64,000 nt of DNA, taken from NCBI GenBank assembly GCA_963678705.1, contig OY783218.1:12782152-12846151 (forward strand). Direction: 5' to 3'. A program made the position numbers and the translations under genes. The notes below the pieces were generated by a model. That model saw nothing but the letters and a program-made list of their open reading frames with translations, had not been told where the DNA came from and searched no databases. Shown in pieces: positions 1 through 13,610 of the stretch (position 1 is its first letter; each line of letters starts with the position of its first letter). The DNA is from Panorpa germanica (lineage: Eukaryota > Arthropoda > Insecta > Mecoptera > Panorpidae).

Positions 1-859
1 ATTTTTAATTGCTATTATTTTTGAGTACTATTTACCAGCAAATCTTTTGAATGTAATTGCAGCCAACTTGATAATATGAAATATTAACCAAAGTTGTAAT
101 TTAGTATGTTTTGTTTTCCATATTCCAGATAACATCATTGGTTTTTATTTACTCATTTCCTATTTTATGGAGAACTTTTGTTATCACATTCGTACAATTT
201 ATCGTAGCTCCTACATATGTATTTATGTATTTAACAAAACTTTTAGAAAATATATTTAATTTCATATTTTATACAAAAAAGGAATACTACTCTCATTCTC
301 CTCATATCTACATTAAAATATTTTATACCAAGGAAATAAAAGCAAGTAGAATAAAAGTGTTGATTATGTGTTGGTGCTAGTTTTTGCGTTTATTAAAATC
401 TAAAATAAGTTAAAGTTGGTAACACGCCGTTAGGAATTAATGGAAATTAAATAGAAAGTTTAGAAGGGTGTTAGAATACTCGTATAATGTGTGGAGAGTG
501 TCCTGAAAGTGTAATATTCATTACGATAGCTCCCACTAGAAAGTTATTACATCGAAAACATACAACATTTTTTAAATAAGTTTTTATTTAAGCAACTTAT
601 GGAACTTATGGAAAGTGTGACTTATTTGTTATTATTATTCACCATTTATTATTATTCTAATTTCAAATTTACCAGTTAACTAAATTAAAAGTTAGAAGAG
701 TAACGATGTATATTCTGTTTCATTTTTTTTAAATTTAATTCCCCCACCTCTGTGAATAAATTCATTGTTGTTTCAGTGAGCAAGCCCTTATGAATATTGA
801 CTCTTCGAGAATCAACACCTCCTACTGTGTTGCTAGTTTTTATGTTAAGAAGCCCATAT
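1..859. other. AT-rich gene-free stretch
   Basis: I see no gene here. An 88-codon open stretch after an AG at 126-127 is hydrophobic and AT-driven, and I recognise no family in it. It could at most be an exon or 3' UTR of a gene lying to the left of the window. Confidence 0.4.
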
Positions 860-918
860 ATCAATGCCGACACGTGACAATCACGTGTCGGCATTGATCG
901 TCACGTGTCGGCTCTGAT
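860..918. repeat. Perfect 18-bp inverted repeat plus a third copy, each with CACGTG
   Basis: The arms at 860-877 and 881-898 are perfect reverse complements separated by CAA, so the DNA can form a tight hairpin. A third copy at 901-918 differs from the second arm at two positions. All three contain the E-box CACGTG flanked by TCGG or CCGA. The stretch is GC-richer than its surroundings. It could be a bHLH binding cluster or the remnant of a small foldback element. Confidence 0.8.
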
Positions 919-3900
919 GTATGCCTATAGACCTTTATTGTGATTATAAATTCCATGTAATCAATTGAACGAACAACAGAAACATTTAACACCATTTTCA
1001 AATTCCACTTCTAGTTAATTTAAATTTATTTTAATTGTAATTAATAATTTAAATTATAAAATGAAAATAATCTCATCTTTCTGGTGCTCATCTTTCTCGG
1101 TGAATGCATAACTTGCGGAAAACACCCTCAAAATACTTCCCTTGTCTAAGGGATGAGAGTTGAAGTTAGGAATACTAATATGGGATACAACGATATGGGT
1201 TTTTGTCTGTGTGTACCTATGTACTAGTTTTATGCAATCAATTCTCCAATATTGCACCCCTATTTTCATTTATTATTTATACATTGCAACTAAAAATAAC
1301 ATTTGCGTATAGAAAATACAATATATGAAATGTAGTCCACTTTGAATTTGTAATTAGAACTAAAATCAATGACGCTTAAAATTACACTGTGTTACTAAAA
1401 TAACAAAAATATTGTGTGGTAAAATTCTGACTGTAATATGTGTGTTAAGGGAAAATACTATAACTGATGTTTAAATCACTCAGTTTATGTTTCCATCCAT
1501 TAGGATCGCGTAAATGAGCAGGCTGGCGATTTCTAACTCAATTGCCTATAAATTTATAAAAGTAAGTTTAGAAAACGACAAAACAAGCGAGACTATTTAT
1601 GTTATGTCACGCTAATGTAATTCGAATGTAATAAATGTTTGAGAAGCCTATCTCTATGTCTGTTGCTTAGGCCTACAAATCCAGATAACGATTGATATTC
1701 ACTGGAGAAATAAAATAATACGACTGCAAGAAAATTAAAATTTATATTAAAAATAAAAATGACATGTTTTTGTACCTTTTAATTAATTAATATGTCAAAT
1801 GTAAAGTTAATTAATTAGCTGTAAGAATAACAAGAATAAAACTAATTGTATAAGAGAGTTCCACCTTAAATTTGATATATTACATGTTTCGTGACTTTTT
1901 ACAAAAATTACACAAAAATATGATTAATTTACTTTTTAAATAACCATATTATTTTCCGGTTATTAAATCCGTTTAAGTATTTGATCATTTCCCACTTCTG
2001 ATGTTATTAGTTTTTTTTCTCTCTTGACAAAGGTCAATCAATTACTTTGCTATTGATCAGACTGTCAACGGAGTTAATAGAGTAAAGGTTAAAATATTAA
2101 TGTGCTTATAAACGGGTTTGTGAAACGTCATGTACCTTTTGTAGCCACAAAATAGCTTTATAAATGACCTTTATAACCAATCAACCCTTTATAGATTCCA
2201 AGCTTTTGTATTGAATATTATTTTATACACATCAATAAAATTTCAGATATTATAAAAATGTTTTTTGTCACATTTACATTTTTTTCGATAAAAGTTGTGA
2301 TGTGTTCAACCACAGACACATTTAATTTCTAACTTTCCGTAAAAAATAAAATTTTTATTAATTAATATTTTATTTTGATTTTCTACATTGAAAATGAACA
2401 TTTTGAAACAATTTTGTGTTACTGTTTTTAAATATTTCTAACGTAATCTTATCCTTTAGCTTCTGAAGACCTTAAAGCTTTGGAAGCATGTTACAAGACT
2501 TGTTGCTGTAGGCCTTTTATTGTCAGTGTCCCCACAGAAAGAAATCAGCGGTGCGCAAAAGTTTAATTGGAGTGCAAGTTACGAGAAATATGACTCCTTG
2601 CTATTAGAGTCACATGTTTGTTAGATGGAACACATTCCCTTGTTACTGCTGCTAATTAGTAGCTTCTTCTTTTTTGTTATTTTATGTTATAACGACACAG
2701 GCCTTCCAAGTAACAACTGCGAAAGACTCATCAAACAAAAAAAGAGGATGTAGAAAAATAAATAAAAAACCTGTTGGAGTATGAAATAGAATTAAAAAAT
2801 CTTATTGTTAAAGAAATTAATTTTCAAGTAATAGTTAGTGAAGTGTTTAGAGTTTTAATTAAAATATTTATTAAAGATTTTCAAAATCTTTTAAATTTAT
2901 TAAATGACAATGTAACAAAATTATGTTAAACCTCGTTAAATAATAAAACGTAACGCTAGGTAAAGAATAGTACATTCAAGTATCATTCTCACTCTCTGTT
3001 TTAATTTTGTATTTAATTTAAATTGTATAACATATGGAAATATGCGTAGACATTCCCTACCTGCACCATATTTAATTTACGTTTTCTTTGTTTTCTTAGA
3101 ACCTTACAAGGTCCAATGTTCCTAAATTAAAAATATTAAAAAACTATATTATATCATAACCTCCAAAATGTTTAAACGAAGTATGTCGAAGTAAAAACAA
3201 TTTCTACTGCAATTTTAATTATTCCATATTGAATTTTGACCAACTGTCAAACTGTCAAAATTTATATTACTAACGAAGCATGCGCACCAACTAAATTAAC
3301 TAAGCTCAAATTAAATCACAAATGTGACAAGGAATACCAGTTTTGAAAACCTGAAATCTATATTAAAATATTAAATAAAATATCAATACAGTGAGTGGGA
3401 ATGCGCCTTAAATATTACACAAATTTATGATTTGTGTTTAGTGACTTTTTGTCGCAGAAAGATAGAGACAACATTATATGAACAAACTGAACAAACAGAG
3501 ACAAGGATAACAATTTTGTTTAGGGACAGACTTGTCGCAAGTCGTGACAGTCGTGTCTTCTGGATGTGGCTGCCCTAAGTCTGTTCCAGGCTTTATTAAA
3601 GTCACAGATTCAGACTCAGATTGTTACACTTCAGATTTTGAACCAATTTTCTATAGAATATCTGATCTGACACTGAACTGAATCTGAATCTTATAGAGAT
3701 ATTTGAACGTCTAGTTGCGTTGGCCATGTAGTTAATACACTACAACATAAAATAACCACAGAGTCAGTTCTATTGTGAACAATACAATATCAACAGTATT
3801 ACAAAATGAATACGGTGTAGTCATCAACGTTATTAATAGCTTATAATAAAATTATTAAAATAACCATTTGTAAATCCATCAACTAAATAAAATAAATGAG

Positions 3901-4640
3901 GTAGTAAGTGTAGCTTACGTTGCTGTAGACACGAACGTAGCAGTCAACGTAGCTGTAGCAGTAGTAGTCGTAGCAGTAGTGGCAGGCGTAGAACGTTAGG
4001 TTATTATCAACGCATTCACTTTGTGAATACTTAAGTACTCATCTGCCACATCAAAATGGAGCCAGTTTTTCCTTCTTCCTTCTCTCTCTCTCTCTCGCAT
4101 TCTTAATATTATATTGTCTCCTTTACTCTCTTTGTACATTTCTCTTTACTAATATTGCGTACGACATATATATCTGTAGTGGTTGTTACCACGGTCACCC
4201 TCACCCTCATACTCATACAGATCTTCTCCTTCTCTCACTCCTAAATACCCTTATGCTGTTTGCGAAACAAGAAATGAGCAGTTTGTCGGTTGTCGGTTGT
4301 TGGGTCGCTGTGTGCGATGGTACTGTATACACAAATACGTAAACTTAACTTTCTGGTCAACGTAATATGCAGTATGACGTTTTGTAGCTCTGTTGGACAA
4401 TTTATACCATGTCCCATATGTACTTGGATGTTTTCTGTGATAACATAATTACAGCCGTTGCCCTGGGTTGATATCTCTTTACTAATTTTGCAATAACATT
4501 ATAATTGCGATTATATTACATATTGCGTATATACATTTAAAGCCACAACAATCAGGGCCGTATTTTGGATATGTAACCCGTAGGCTGAACCAATAGTGCG
4601 GGCCTACAGTGGAGTTTTTTTTTAAATATATATCTAAAAT
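919..4640. other. Gene-free AT-rich DNA
   Basis: No coding exon is supported. A GTAG-rich simple region lies at about 3900-3985 and a CT dinucleotide run at about 4081-4098. The stretch at about 2855-2960 resembles sequences at about 7530-7630 and 8095-8160 (shared TATGTTAAAC and AACGTTAGG-like words), so it is probably one copy of an old dispersed repeat. Confidence 0.45.
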
Positions 4641-4667
4641 ATAAAAAGCGCACAGTGCGCTTTTTAT
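4641..4667. repeat. 27-bp near-perfect palindrome
   Basis: Two 13-bp arms (ATAAAAAGCGCAC and its reverse complement) are separated by a single A. The centre is GC-rich and the ends are AT-rich. I see no adjacent gene that this could terminate. Confidence 0.75.
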
Positions 4668-5101
4668 TGTGTTATGAAAACGGTGCGAAAGTGAAATTTG
4701 TTCGATTTTTGTGCGGTAAAGTAATTTATGTGAAGCCAGCACCTGTACACTCTAGGAAATATGCATTATATGACCGAAATTCCTATGGAAAATATAAAAA
4801 CTATTGTGGCCATAGTAATTTTTATTTAAAGATATAGAAATGCTTGTCATAAAACCATTATACATATATAGGAATTTTTACTGTATAATTCTCATAATGT
4901 ATTATTACTTCCACATTATTAATAATAATAATAACCACCAGTTTTAATAACCCAACGCAAAAGCAATCCGTTCAACTTCAGCTTTTATATATTTACCCCC
5001 CGTTCCGCTTGGTTTTGTTGTCGATGCATATAGCACAAGCTGTACCTAGGATTCAATTGAATCCTGTAAGAGCTTGTTACTTTCTTGGAAACATAACGTC
5101 A

Positions 5102-5452
5102 GTTTCACACCAGAGAGACAGTTTTGTTGTCAAATAACAAAACAAAAACATGTATTCTTTTATTTTAAAAACAGTTCTGTTTTTCGAAAACAGACTGGTT
5201 TTGTTTTTAGTGTTTTTCTGTATGTCTCATAAAAATTATAAACATGATAAACTACAACTGACAAGCGCAAATGTTCACAAAAAACAAAACTACCAAGTGT
5301 TCAAACCAAGCAAACTAAAAAACAACAACAACCAACTGCAGATGGGAATGTGTTTTGTTTACTAAAACAGCAACAAAAGACAAAAATATTTTAAAACTGA
5401 CTTTTTGGTGTTTTTGTTCGTGTTTTATTGAACTGTCTCTCTGGTGTGGAAC
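5102..5452. mobile_element. MITE-like foldback element, about 350 bp
   Basis: The left end (GTTTCACACCAGAGAGACAG) and the right end read in reverse complement (GTTCCACACCAGAGAGACAG) match over 20 bases apart from one base. Similarity continues inward into A-rich sequence with AACAAAAACA in both arms. The interior is rich in AAAACA/TGTTTT words and has no transposase. I could not identify a clear target-site duplication, so the superfamily is open. Confidence 0.75.
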
Positions 5453-6803
5453 AGGCATTACTGTTAAAATAACAGAGCTACAGTTTATGTATTAGTAAAA
5501 ACGCTAACAAGATCTCAAAACACAGTTAAACAAAGAAGATTTGACACGTCTGTGGGTCTACCACTCCTATATATATATCAACTCGTATCTATTTAAGATG
5601 AGAATATAAATATTATTTACTCTTCCCCATCTTTAAAGGAAATAGACTATTTCCAAAGAACATTAGGCAGGAAAAGGTATGATTTTTAAATAAATGTATA
5701 CACACATACAAACACATATTTGATTGTCATATATACATATACATATATTGCGTTGTGTATATATTGACAAAACAAAGGACGAACACATCAATAAAGAAAA
5801 ATACATACAATGGTTATTCTTGAAACGACTATCAATATTTCACAAGGGATTTTCCAACGATTCCAGTTTATAAGAAGCATCAGTCAGTGTTGGAATATAA
5901 ATAGGGTTCACTTTTCATAGTTTGTTGTTACCAACATTTCTTTGTACAGTGTCAAATGTTAAATAAAGAAACGATGTATCTTAGTATTGGTTTCTAATAA
6001 ACCACGCTAATGAGACGATTATGTTTTTAATTGGAAAGATTTCTCAGATTATCTTATGGGTATTTTATTGAGGAAATAGACTACTGCGGTACAAAGGGAG
6101 GAGCTGAAACAAGTAATCGTTGTGTTTCTTTTTTCACATTTATATCAAATATATTTAGTTTGGAAGTTTATGAATTTGAAAATTATTTTAATTTATGTTT
6201 GGCTTATTTATGGTGTTGAGGCCACTATTATATATCTGCACCATGTGTGATTATACATATAAAGATATAATCAATTAAACCAGACAACAGGCACGCCCAG
6301 AAATATGCGGCTACGAGTCAGACGAGTCATTTTCAGATATCTATACAAGGTAGTTGTTATATTTTAAATACAAATAGTAAATGTATCTAATGCTTAACGT
6401 ATCTAGTCTCAATTACTCTGATGACATTTTCTATATTTCTAACGAAGTTTTTAAAATGAAGAACGAGGTTTAGTGGACAAATGATTTAGTGGAATATGAG
6501 TAATGTCATTTTAACTAAAATGTTTTTGTTTAAGACCGTCGGTGTGTCGTACGTCGTCGTCTGTTAAGCATAATTGTGCACGTTTTTGTGGTTTATTGTC
6601 TTTTTATTACGCTGTCGGTGGCAGCACTATCGGTCATTGTCTGGAACAACGCAAAAATAAAGCAATAAGACCATGGACTTATGGAGTATGAGTACATTTC
6701 ATCATATCATTTATTTTTATAAAACACTGTGAGACGGTCATTATACTACAGTTATTTTATTTTATCTATACCCGCTAAACACAGTTACGTATATGTTAGG
6801 TTT
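5453..6803. other. Gene-free AT-rich DNA before the assembly gap
   Basis: I see no gene, only short AT-driven open frames and TA-rich stretches (about 5730-5765). Confidence 0.4.
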
Positions 6804-7003
6804 NNNNNNNNNNNNNNNNNNNNNNNNNNNNNNNNNNNNNNNNNNNNNNNNNNNNNNNNNNNNNNNNNNNNNNNNNNNNNNNNNNNNNNNNNNNNNNNNN
6901 NNNNNNNNNNNNNNNNNNNNNNNNNNNNNNNNNNNNNNNNNNNNNNNNNNNNNNNNNNNNNNNNNNNNNNNNNNNNNNNNNNNNNNNNNNNNNNNNNNNN
7001 NNN
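6804..7003. other. Assembly gap of 200 N
   Basis: A run of exactly 200 N, which looks like a scaffolding placeholder, so the true distance is unknown. The right flank (7004-7160) is strongly pyrimidine-rich. Any open frame read through this gap is an artefact. Confidence 0.98.
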
Positions 7004-8737
7004 CTTCTTCCTTGTTTCCTCTCATCACCTCTTCCAACTTCTTTTTACTGACAATCATACACTCTTAATCTCCTCTTATATGCTCCAACGTCTCCTTTCC
7101 TCGCTAACACATTCTGCAGACCCTTCCCTCTATTTCTTCCCAATTCCTGTTACCTTTCTCTTCATTTTCCATTGTAAAAAAGTTTCCTTTATAGTTCAAA
7201 TTACGAGAGTTCGGCGGCGATTCATACTTAAAACAAGTTATGGGGTATAGACTGCCGAATAACTAAAAAGCACTGACTCACTTATTTTTCTATAATGTGT
7301 ATAGAAACAAATAAGATAAAATTCGTTATCGTACTATTGATTTATACCGCTCTTATAACCTCTTTTAAGTATAAGTTACCGCCGAACTATCGTGATTTGG
7401 ACTATACATAACATTTCTTAGATTCATATAATGTAACATTGCGTAGCAAAATCATTTGTTGATATAAATTAATATTGTTTGTCCTTAATGCAGTATGCAA
7501 GATTGTATAAAGTTTCATAATATAATTATGTATTAGTAAAAGATTTTCATTACATTTTGCATTTAATTAATAACTATGTAACAACATTATGTTAAACTTC
7601 GGTAAAAAATAAAACATAACGTTAGGTAAAAACATAACGTTAAATAATACATGATTTGTATTTAGCGGGTATACTCGTATTTTCTTTTCACTGAATTGTT
7701 TTGAAGATCGCCTTTAGATTTCGATTTCGTGAACCAAACACATAACATTACTCTAATTCCATCCAGTATCAAATTCAATACGTTTTCTATTTCTTTATAT
7801 TTTAAATATCTTTCATCTTGTTCTTTACTAACGGTTTTTTTTACTTCTATTACACACACACATGCAAAAATAACACAAAATGAAGAGAACTTGTCTCTAC
7901 TTCACAGGCTCCGTCTATGCTCTCAATGCTTTCCATAGTTTCTACAAATCAGGCGCTGGAAACCTTTTATGAATATTATCGATTTATGAGTGTATTTACG
8001 AATAGCGCCAAAGCATGTGCTAAATCTTTGACGAAACTAAGTAGCTTAATTTAAACTGACGTTAGATTATATTATATTTCATATTAGATTAATATATTAG
8101 TAAAAGATTTTTAATAACTATCTTAAAACAATGTTTTTGTGGAGCGAGGTATAAACATATCGTTAGCGTTAACATATGTTCCAAAACTCCGTGACAATCA
8201 GATATCTATAGTCTACAAGCCAGCTAGTGTTTGTCCTTCAAAAATCATTATTAAAATTTTATCACATAAATTAACGCCTGATACTTATGCAATGATACTT
8301 GCACGTAATTAACAAGTTGTGTAAAAAAAATTAATAATTTATATACAAATCTGTGTTTAAAATATAAACCAACCTACTGATATTTAGCAAATTGAATTGA
8401 AGTAAGTTTTTTCTATTTTTTAATATAACTTTAGCAATAGTAGAGTCAATACAGTCGGTTTACCTCTTTATTTAAAAGCAGATATGATGAAATAATATTG
8501 GACATAGGGAAAATCTTTGCAATTTATTTGCTCAGTAAAGTAATAAGTAATATTATAGTAAGTAATTGATATAAAAACTTCTAAATGACAATGTTGTACT
8601 TGTGAGAGTTTGCTATCACTCACAGAAACAAATTTAAATAATTAGCATTACAATATTCCAAGTACGCAGACGCTTCCTGTTAACACCGGCTTTTGATTGC
8701 GACACCGAAATTTATAACAGCAGTGGCTATAAATAGA
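7004..8737. other. Gene-free stretch after the gap
   Basis: Pyrimidine-rich to about 7160, then AT-rich. The segments around 7530-7640 and 8095-8190 resemble each other and about 2855-2960, suggesting a degenerate dispersed repeat. No exon is supported. Confidence 0.4.
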
Positions 8738-8822
8738 TCATTCTTGTTATCGGAATATAAAGTATAAAAAGCAGAACATTACTAGGGGCGATAAAAGGCT
8801 AAGTGCATGGAAAGCCCGAGCA
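8738..8822 (+). repeat. Dispersed repeat family A, copy 1
   Basis: Shares an approximately 85-bp block with 25,413-25,500 (direct) and 22,821-22,910 (inverted). It contains GGCGATAAAAGGCTA followed a few bases later by AAGCCCGAG. This copy is the most diverged of the three. No terminal inverted repeats or coding capacity are visible, so it may be a SINE or MITE fragment. Confidence 0.7.
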
Positions 8823-11800
8823 ATGATAGTTTAAAAAAATATTCCAAGCAGTGATGGCTTTAGAACTAAGCCAGTAATACCCATTTTATACAAAAGCAGT
8901 CCTCAGAGTAAAACTGTTTAACGTCTTCACCCAAATATTCAACAAACTGACATATTTGAAATGTAAATATTTATGGCGTCAATATTCAAACTGAGATAAC
9001 TGCTTATAGAGGTTTCATTCTGTTAAACAGTTGTGATACGGTTAGACTGAGTTCACCACCCCTGGGCTACGTGCTCACACGTCACTATCTACGCTACTCT
9101 GCACCATCTAGAGATGTTATTGAGATTCCAATGTCAGAGCCGTACATTGGTCGATGAGAATTGACTCTCCAGTGATAATGCATACTTTTCTTTAATAGTA
9201 TTTCAAGTATAATGTGGTGTGGTAGTGCGGTGGTATGGTAGTTCGTATTCTTATCATTTTATATTGGGACGCCATTTTGGATCTACTAGTCACTGTAAAA
9301 TATATATAAATGCACACTGCAACATTCAAATGAGATTTTTCTTTATTTTTTATTAGAATTCGAGATTGGTTTTATTTATCTAATACTTTTTTTTTCTTTT
9401 ATATTTTCGAGTAGCAGTTATCTTAGAAATTTGTTACTGAATGTAATAAACTCCAACCGAAGATAAGATTGTTTGCTAACATAAATTGGTTTGTTTCTTT
9501 GATACGAAAATATAAATTGGATTTATGTTTGTCATTTTAAATGTATATAATCTTTTGCAACCAAAATTTCGCTGCTCTTCTTTTATATATAATCACAAAA
9601 ATAAAATGTTGATTATTAGGTAGAATTGTTTACGTAACATGTCAATTTTCTTCAGTTAGTCCATTGTTTTAAAACTCATTAAAAATTCTACAATACTATC
9701 AGCAAATTATCAATTTATTATTAATTAAATACCCGCTAGTAATTATTATATTTCTATTGAATCGAAAAGTTCTCAACTTTATAAAAATGAAATAAAAATA
9801 TAAGAATGAATGCATTGAATATTTTTTTAGTAATTCAGTAAAATTCAAAATAAGTATAGAAAAAAAATCTCATTTAAACTTCTGCAGTAAAAAAAGTATT
9901 TTATTTGAACAATGCGGGAGAAAAGTTAATGCCGTTGCCGCTTTTAGGAGCTCTAATGAAAATTTATTTTGTGTTTATAACAATGATATTTTATATGAAC
10001 GTAATGTGGTGATTATAATATTAAAAATAAGTCATTCAAAAAAAAAAATATTTTGTTATTTTATGTTGAGGAAAATTCTCGGAGAAAATTCTCCGCTAGC
10101 AGCGGGTGACCCGATATGGAAAAAATGCTAAAATGTTCATTATTATTTTAGGGGATGTATTTATTTTTCATTTGAAGCATAGCAGTTGAATGTAACCTTT
10201 TAATTTTATGAACGGGTTTTCAATTAAAGGTATTTTTTTTTATATGCTAAGAAATATATAGAATTTTTATAAAAATATAAGTTTTGTAATTTATATATGC
10301 AAAAATAACATGTGCGATGTGCGAATTTTTTAGTACCGCGTTTAATGTATAAATATAATATACTTAAGTTAAGTAAAATATTACAATATTTTTACTGTTA
10401 TTTAATGTAATACTTACATTTTGTGTTTAGTAAGTAGCTCTTGCTGATACAGTTGATTTTATGTCTTCAAGAATAACCTAGTTTGGCAACGCTTGCTTAT
10501 TACAAAATATATTTATGAAAAATAAAAGTCAACAAGGCTAAGAACTCTTCAAAGCGTTCTGATATGACTATTTGCTTCATAGTATTGCCACGGTGGCGCT
10601 GAAATTCAATTTTATAAAAAGAATAAAAATATTTTATTTACAATTGATCTGTTTTGTACATATATGTTTTTTTTTTTTATAAATATTTGAAGCTGTATTT
10701 TCTTTCGCATTTCATTTTCCGATAATTCCAACACTTGCCACAGTTGCCACAAACCTTGTCGTGACACACCCGACCATACACTTCATAACATGTCTCGAAT
10801 ATATATTATTCAATCACAGACACTGACTGTACTTATGCTATACCATTCATTATTTATGGTGTATTTTAAATTTATGTTTTCATTTTTATTTATACGTCAA
10901 AAATTAATAATTTATAAATCAACGTTTCAACCACAAACACAAACCAATAGCTGACTTGAAAGCTCACATTAAAGCTTACCAAATGTGTAGTACTTTTAAA
11001 GCTTTGTAGAATTTTGAATACGCTGTTGTGCACTTGAAAGAAAAACGAAATGTCATGTGATGTTATTGAAAGCTTGTGCTGCTTTTAAGAACATGTTAGA
11101 AAAGTTGCATCTTTACGTAAATGTTACGTTCGTATTCATTGGTTTAAAATATGTTACAAAATTCAACTCAAGCTTCTGGTGCTTTTGATATTGATTGATT
11201 TTGAAAAGATTTATATAATTTTGAAACTCGCGAACTGAAAAAGCTGTAATCTCTATCTGAAAAACAAAACAAATATTTTTAGACTGATAAATAAAAAAAA
11301 TTTCGATTAAAATTGTTGTGCAGATACAAAAAGCAATACCATTAATCAAGCTCTACATACTGAGCTTTTTCGTAAAGCTTTGGAGAAGCTTATTTTGAAT
11401 ATAGATGTTTTTATAGTCATCTCGTATGATTCTTGATTAAAATACAGTTCCAGTGGTAAATATATTTTGTCAGGACAAAAAATGAAACAAATTTATTATT
11501 TATGGAAATTTTTTGATATCAAACGAGAACTAAAATTGTTTGATGAATTTTTGGTAAATGTTTTAACCACTAAGCTGAATATATACTTTATTTATATTTA
11601 TTTATATTTTAACTAAAAGCTGCTTCTGTAGCTGCAAAATGTCCAATTATTTATAAATATCACAAACCACGACAAATCAAGTTTCTAAAGCACAAAATAT
11701 TTTATGGAATGAAAGTTATAAAACAAAATGGACCTAAATTTTCTTCTAGTTTTTTCAAAATTCCAAGGTTTGTAGGAAGTTCAGGAAAATATCCAAGGCC

Positions 11801-12631
11801 GCCAAAATTAGCACACAAAACTTGAAATTGTTATTTTAATTGTTTAAAAAGAAACTCACAGTTAGAACGCCATCTTCTGATAAGTTGCAGGTCACTGATT
11901 TATCAAAGTACAGTTTCATATAATTTAAGGTTAACTGGATAACCCAATTGTGCTATCCTCCCCCCATCTATTTCAAAGCAAGTTCCAAGTATGGTCCTCC
12001 ATATATTCATCTACACACAGTTAAGTGCACATTGCCGTATCTCGAGTCAACGACCATTCAGAGTTCAGTGCATATCTGCATCGTTCAGTGAGTCGAAAAT
12101 AAACCCACAAACCCTGTATACAACTATCGTTCAAATAGTTATAAGTATTTTAAGTATTTTCCGGACAACTGGACCTGTACAAAACAGTATCAGCATCATC
12201 GGTCTTTTCTTTCTTAAAGAACTAATGACTTAGAGAACTTTGAAACTCTTAAGAGCAATTGTTTTCAAAACTATATTTGAAAGAAGAAGAAACTCTAAAT
12301 CCTGGTGACGATCTTTTGTACTTTTTTATTTATTATTTGAAACATTTTGTTAAAAAAACAAAAAAAATGTATTTTTCAATAAAGAGTATATAAACAGTGT
12401 ATGTTTTATATTTATGTTACCAGTGCTGGAATTATGTTTGTCTATCAATCAAACCTTAATTATTTTAGTTCGTGGAATCACCTTTAATTATAATTATATC
12501 TGTAATACAATATGTTTCAATATCAGTCTAAAAGCAGCGCCAATTAATGTACAAACAAAGACTTGGCCATGTCTATAGCAACACCTTTAGAAAACCACAA
12601 ATTCAAAAGACAAAATATTATAACAAAAAAG
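8823..12631. other. Gene-free AT-rich DNA
   Basis: No coding exon is supported. The stretch at 11,951-12,230 is less AT-rich, has two TTCAGTG initiator-like words (about 12,062 and 12,084), and is followed by AATAAA at about 12,379. A short non-coding transcript is possible but not shown. The stretch at 11,750-11,810 is a copy of dispersed repeat family C. Confidence 0.35.
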
Positions 12632-12855
12632 AAAAAGAGTATCCGTTTCGAAGACATTTCGGATCAAAAACTGAGGCGAAAGTTTCAGAAGCAAAAATGC
12701 ATTACCCCATCCCATAAACCTAAGCTTTAAAATACGAAATTTCTTTTCCTGAACGTACCCAAATATATTTTCTACCTGTGGCTTAGAACGTGCTTCGAAA
12801 AATCTTACTCAAATTGTAATCAGACTATTCGACATTACTACGATACGAAAAATGT
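12632..12855 (-). repeat. Dispersed repeat family B, inverted copy
   Basis: The reverse complement of this stretch matches 49,768-49,975 over about 200 bp. Shared landmarks in the order of the + strand copy are TCGTATCGTAGTA, a word AAGCACGTTCTAAGCCACAGG, and CATTTTTGCTTCTGAAA. No coding capacity is visible. Confidence 0.7.
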
Positions 12856-13610
12856 TTTTAGGGTGATGTTTTAAAAGTTATTTTTATATACAATGTAAGT
12901 TCTACTGCCAGCCTACGTTTGAAGAAGACTTTCAGCAGTACACCCTCTTCTTTATAGGGTAGTTGCTTATGTATAATCCGCCACTGCATGTATAAACATA
13001 TATATCCTGTATATCTCCAAAATCAAACTACATACGTAATATACAAGGTTGTATATATACTAAACACAGCACAGTGCAGTGCAGCACATACTATATACAA
13101 CAGCTATGTATTTTAGTACATAAAACAAATAGTAGTGAAAAAAGAACAAGAACTTGTATGTGTATTTTAGCAAACAGTATAAAACAGAAGCAGCCGTTTC
13201 TCCAAAATATAAATCAATTAACTCAAAGGGAGTTATAACAATCGGCCTTAGTATTTAACTGGCTTCTCTACAGTCCACAAGCCCGTTTTCATTGTTCTTG
13301 TTCTTCTATTCCCTGGGGCAGTACAACTCATGTCTTCATTAAAACAAATATCTTCAACGAGGAATCTTTGAGCCGGCACTCAGTATCAGTATTGCTTAGT
13401 GTTGTGCATTTGCTGCGAAATTATCGATGTATGGAAATTATCATTATTCTAAACAAGCTCACAGTGAAATGCGACTGGCAGAATAAATATACTAAGAGCT
13501 ATGAATAAACAAACGGTGCCGCTTTCTGCTTCATTCTTTTGCACTGCATTCCGTCCTGGAAATAAATATGAAACTGATACAAATAATGTTTAATGTTATA
13601 TCTTTAGGCT

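Noticed and set aside
111-380. 88-residue hydrophobic open frame after an AG
   Set aside because: AT-driven composition (many Phe, Ile, Tyr), no family motif and no donor or partner exon, so not reported as a gene.
6729-7250. Long open frames across the N run
   Set aside because: They consist mainly of undetermined bases in the assembly gap.
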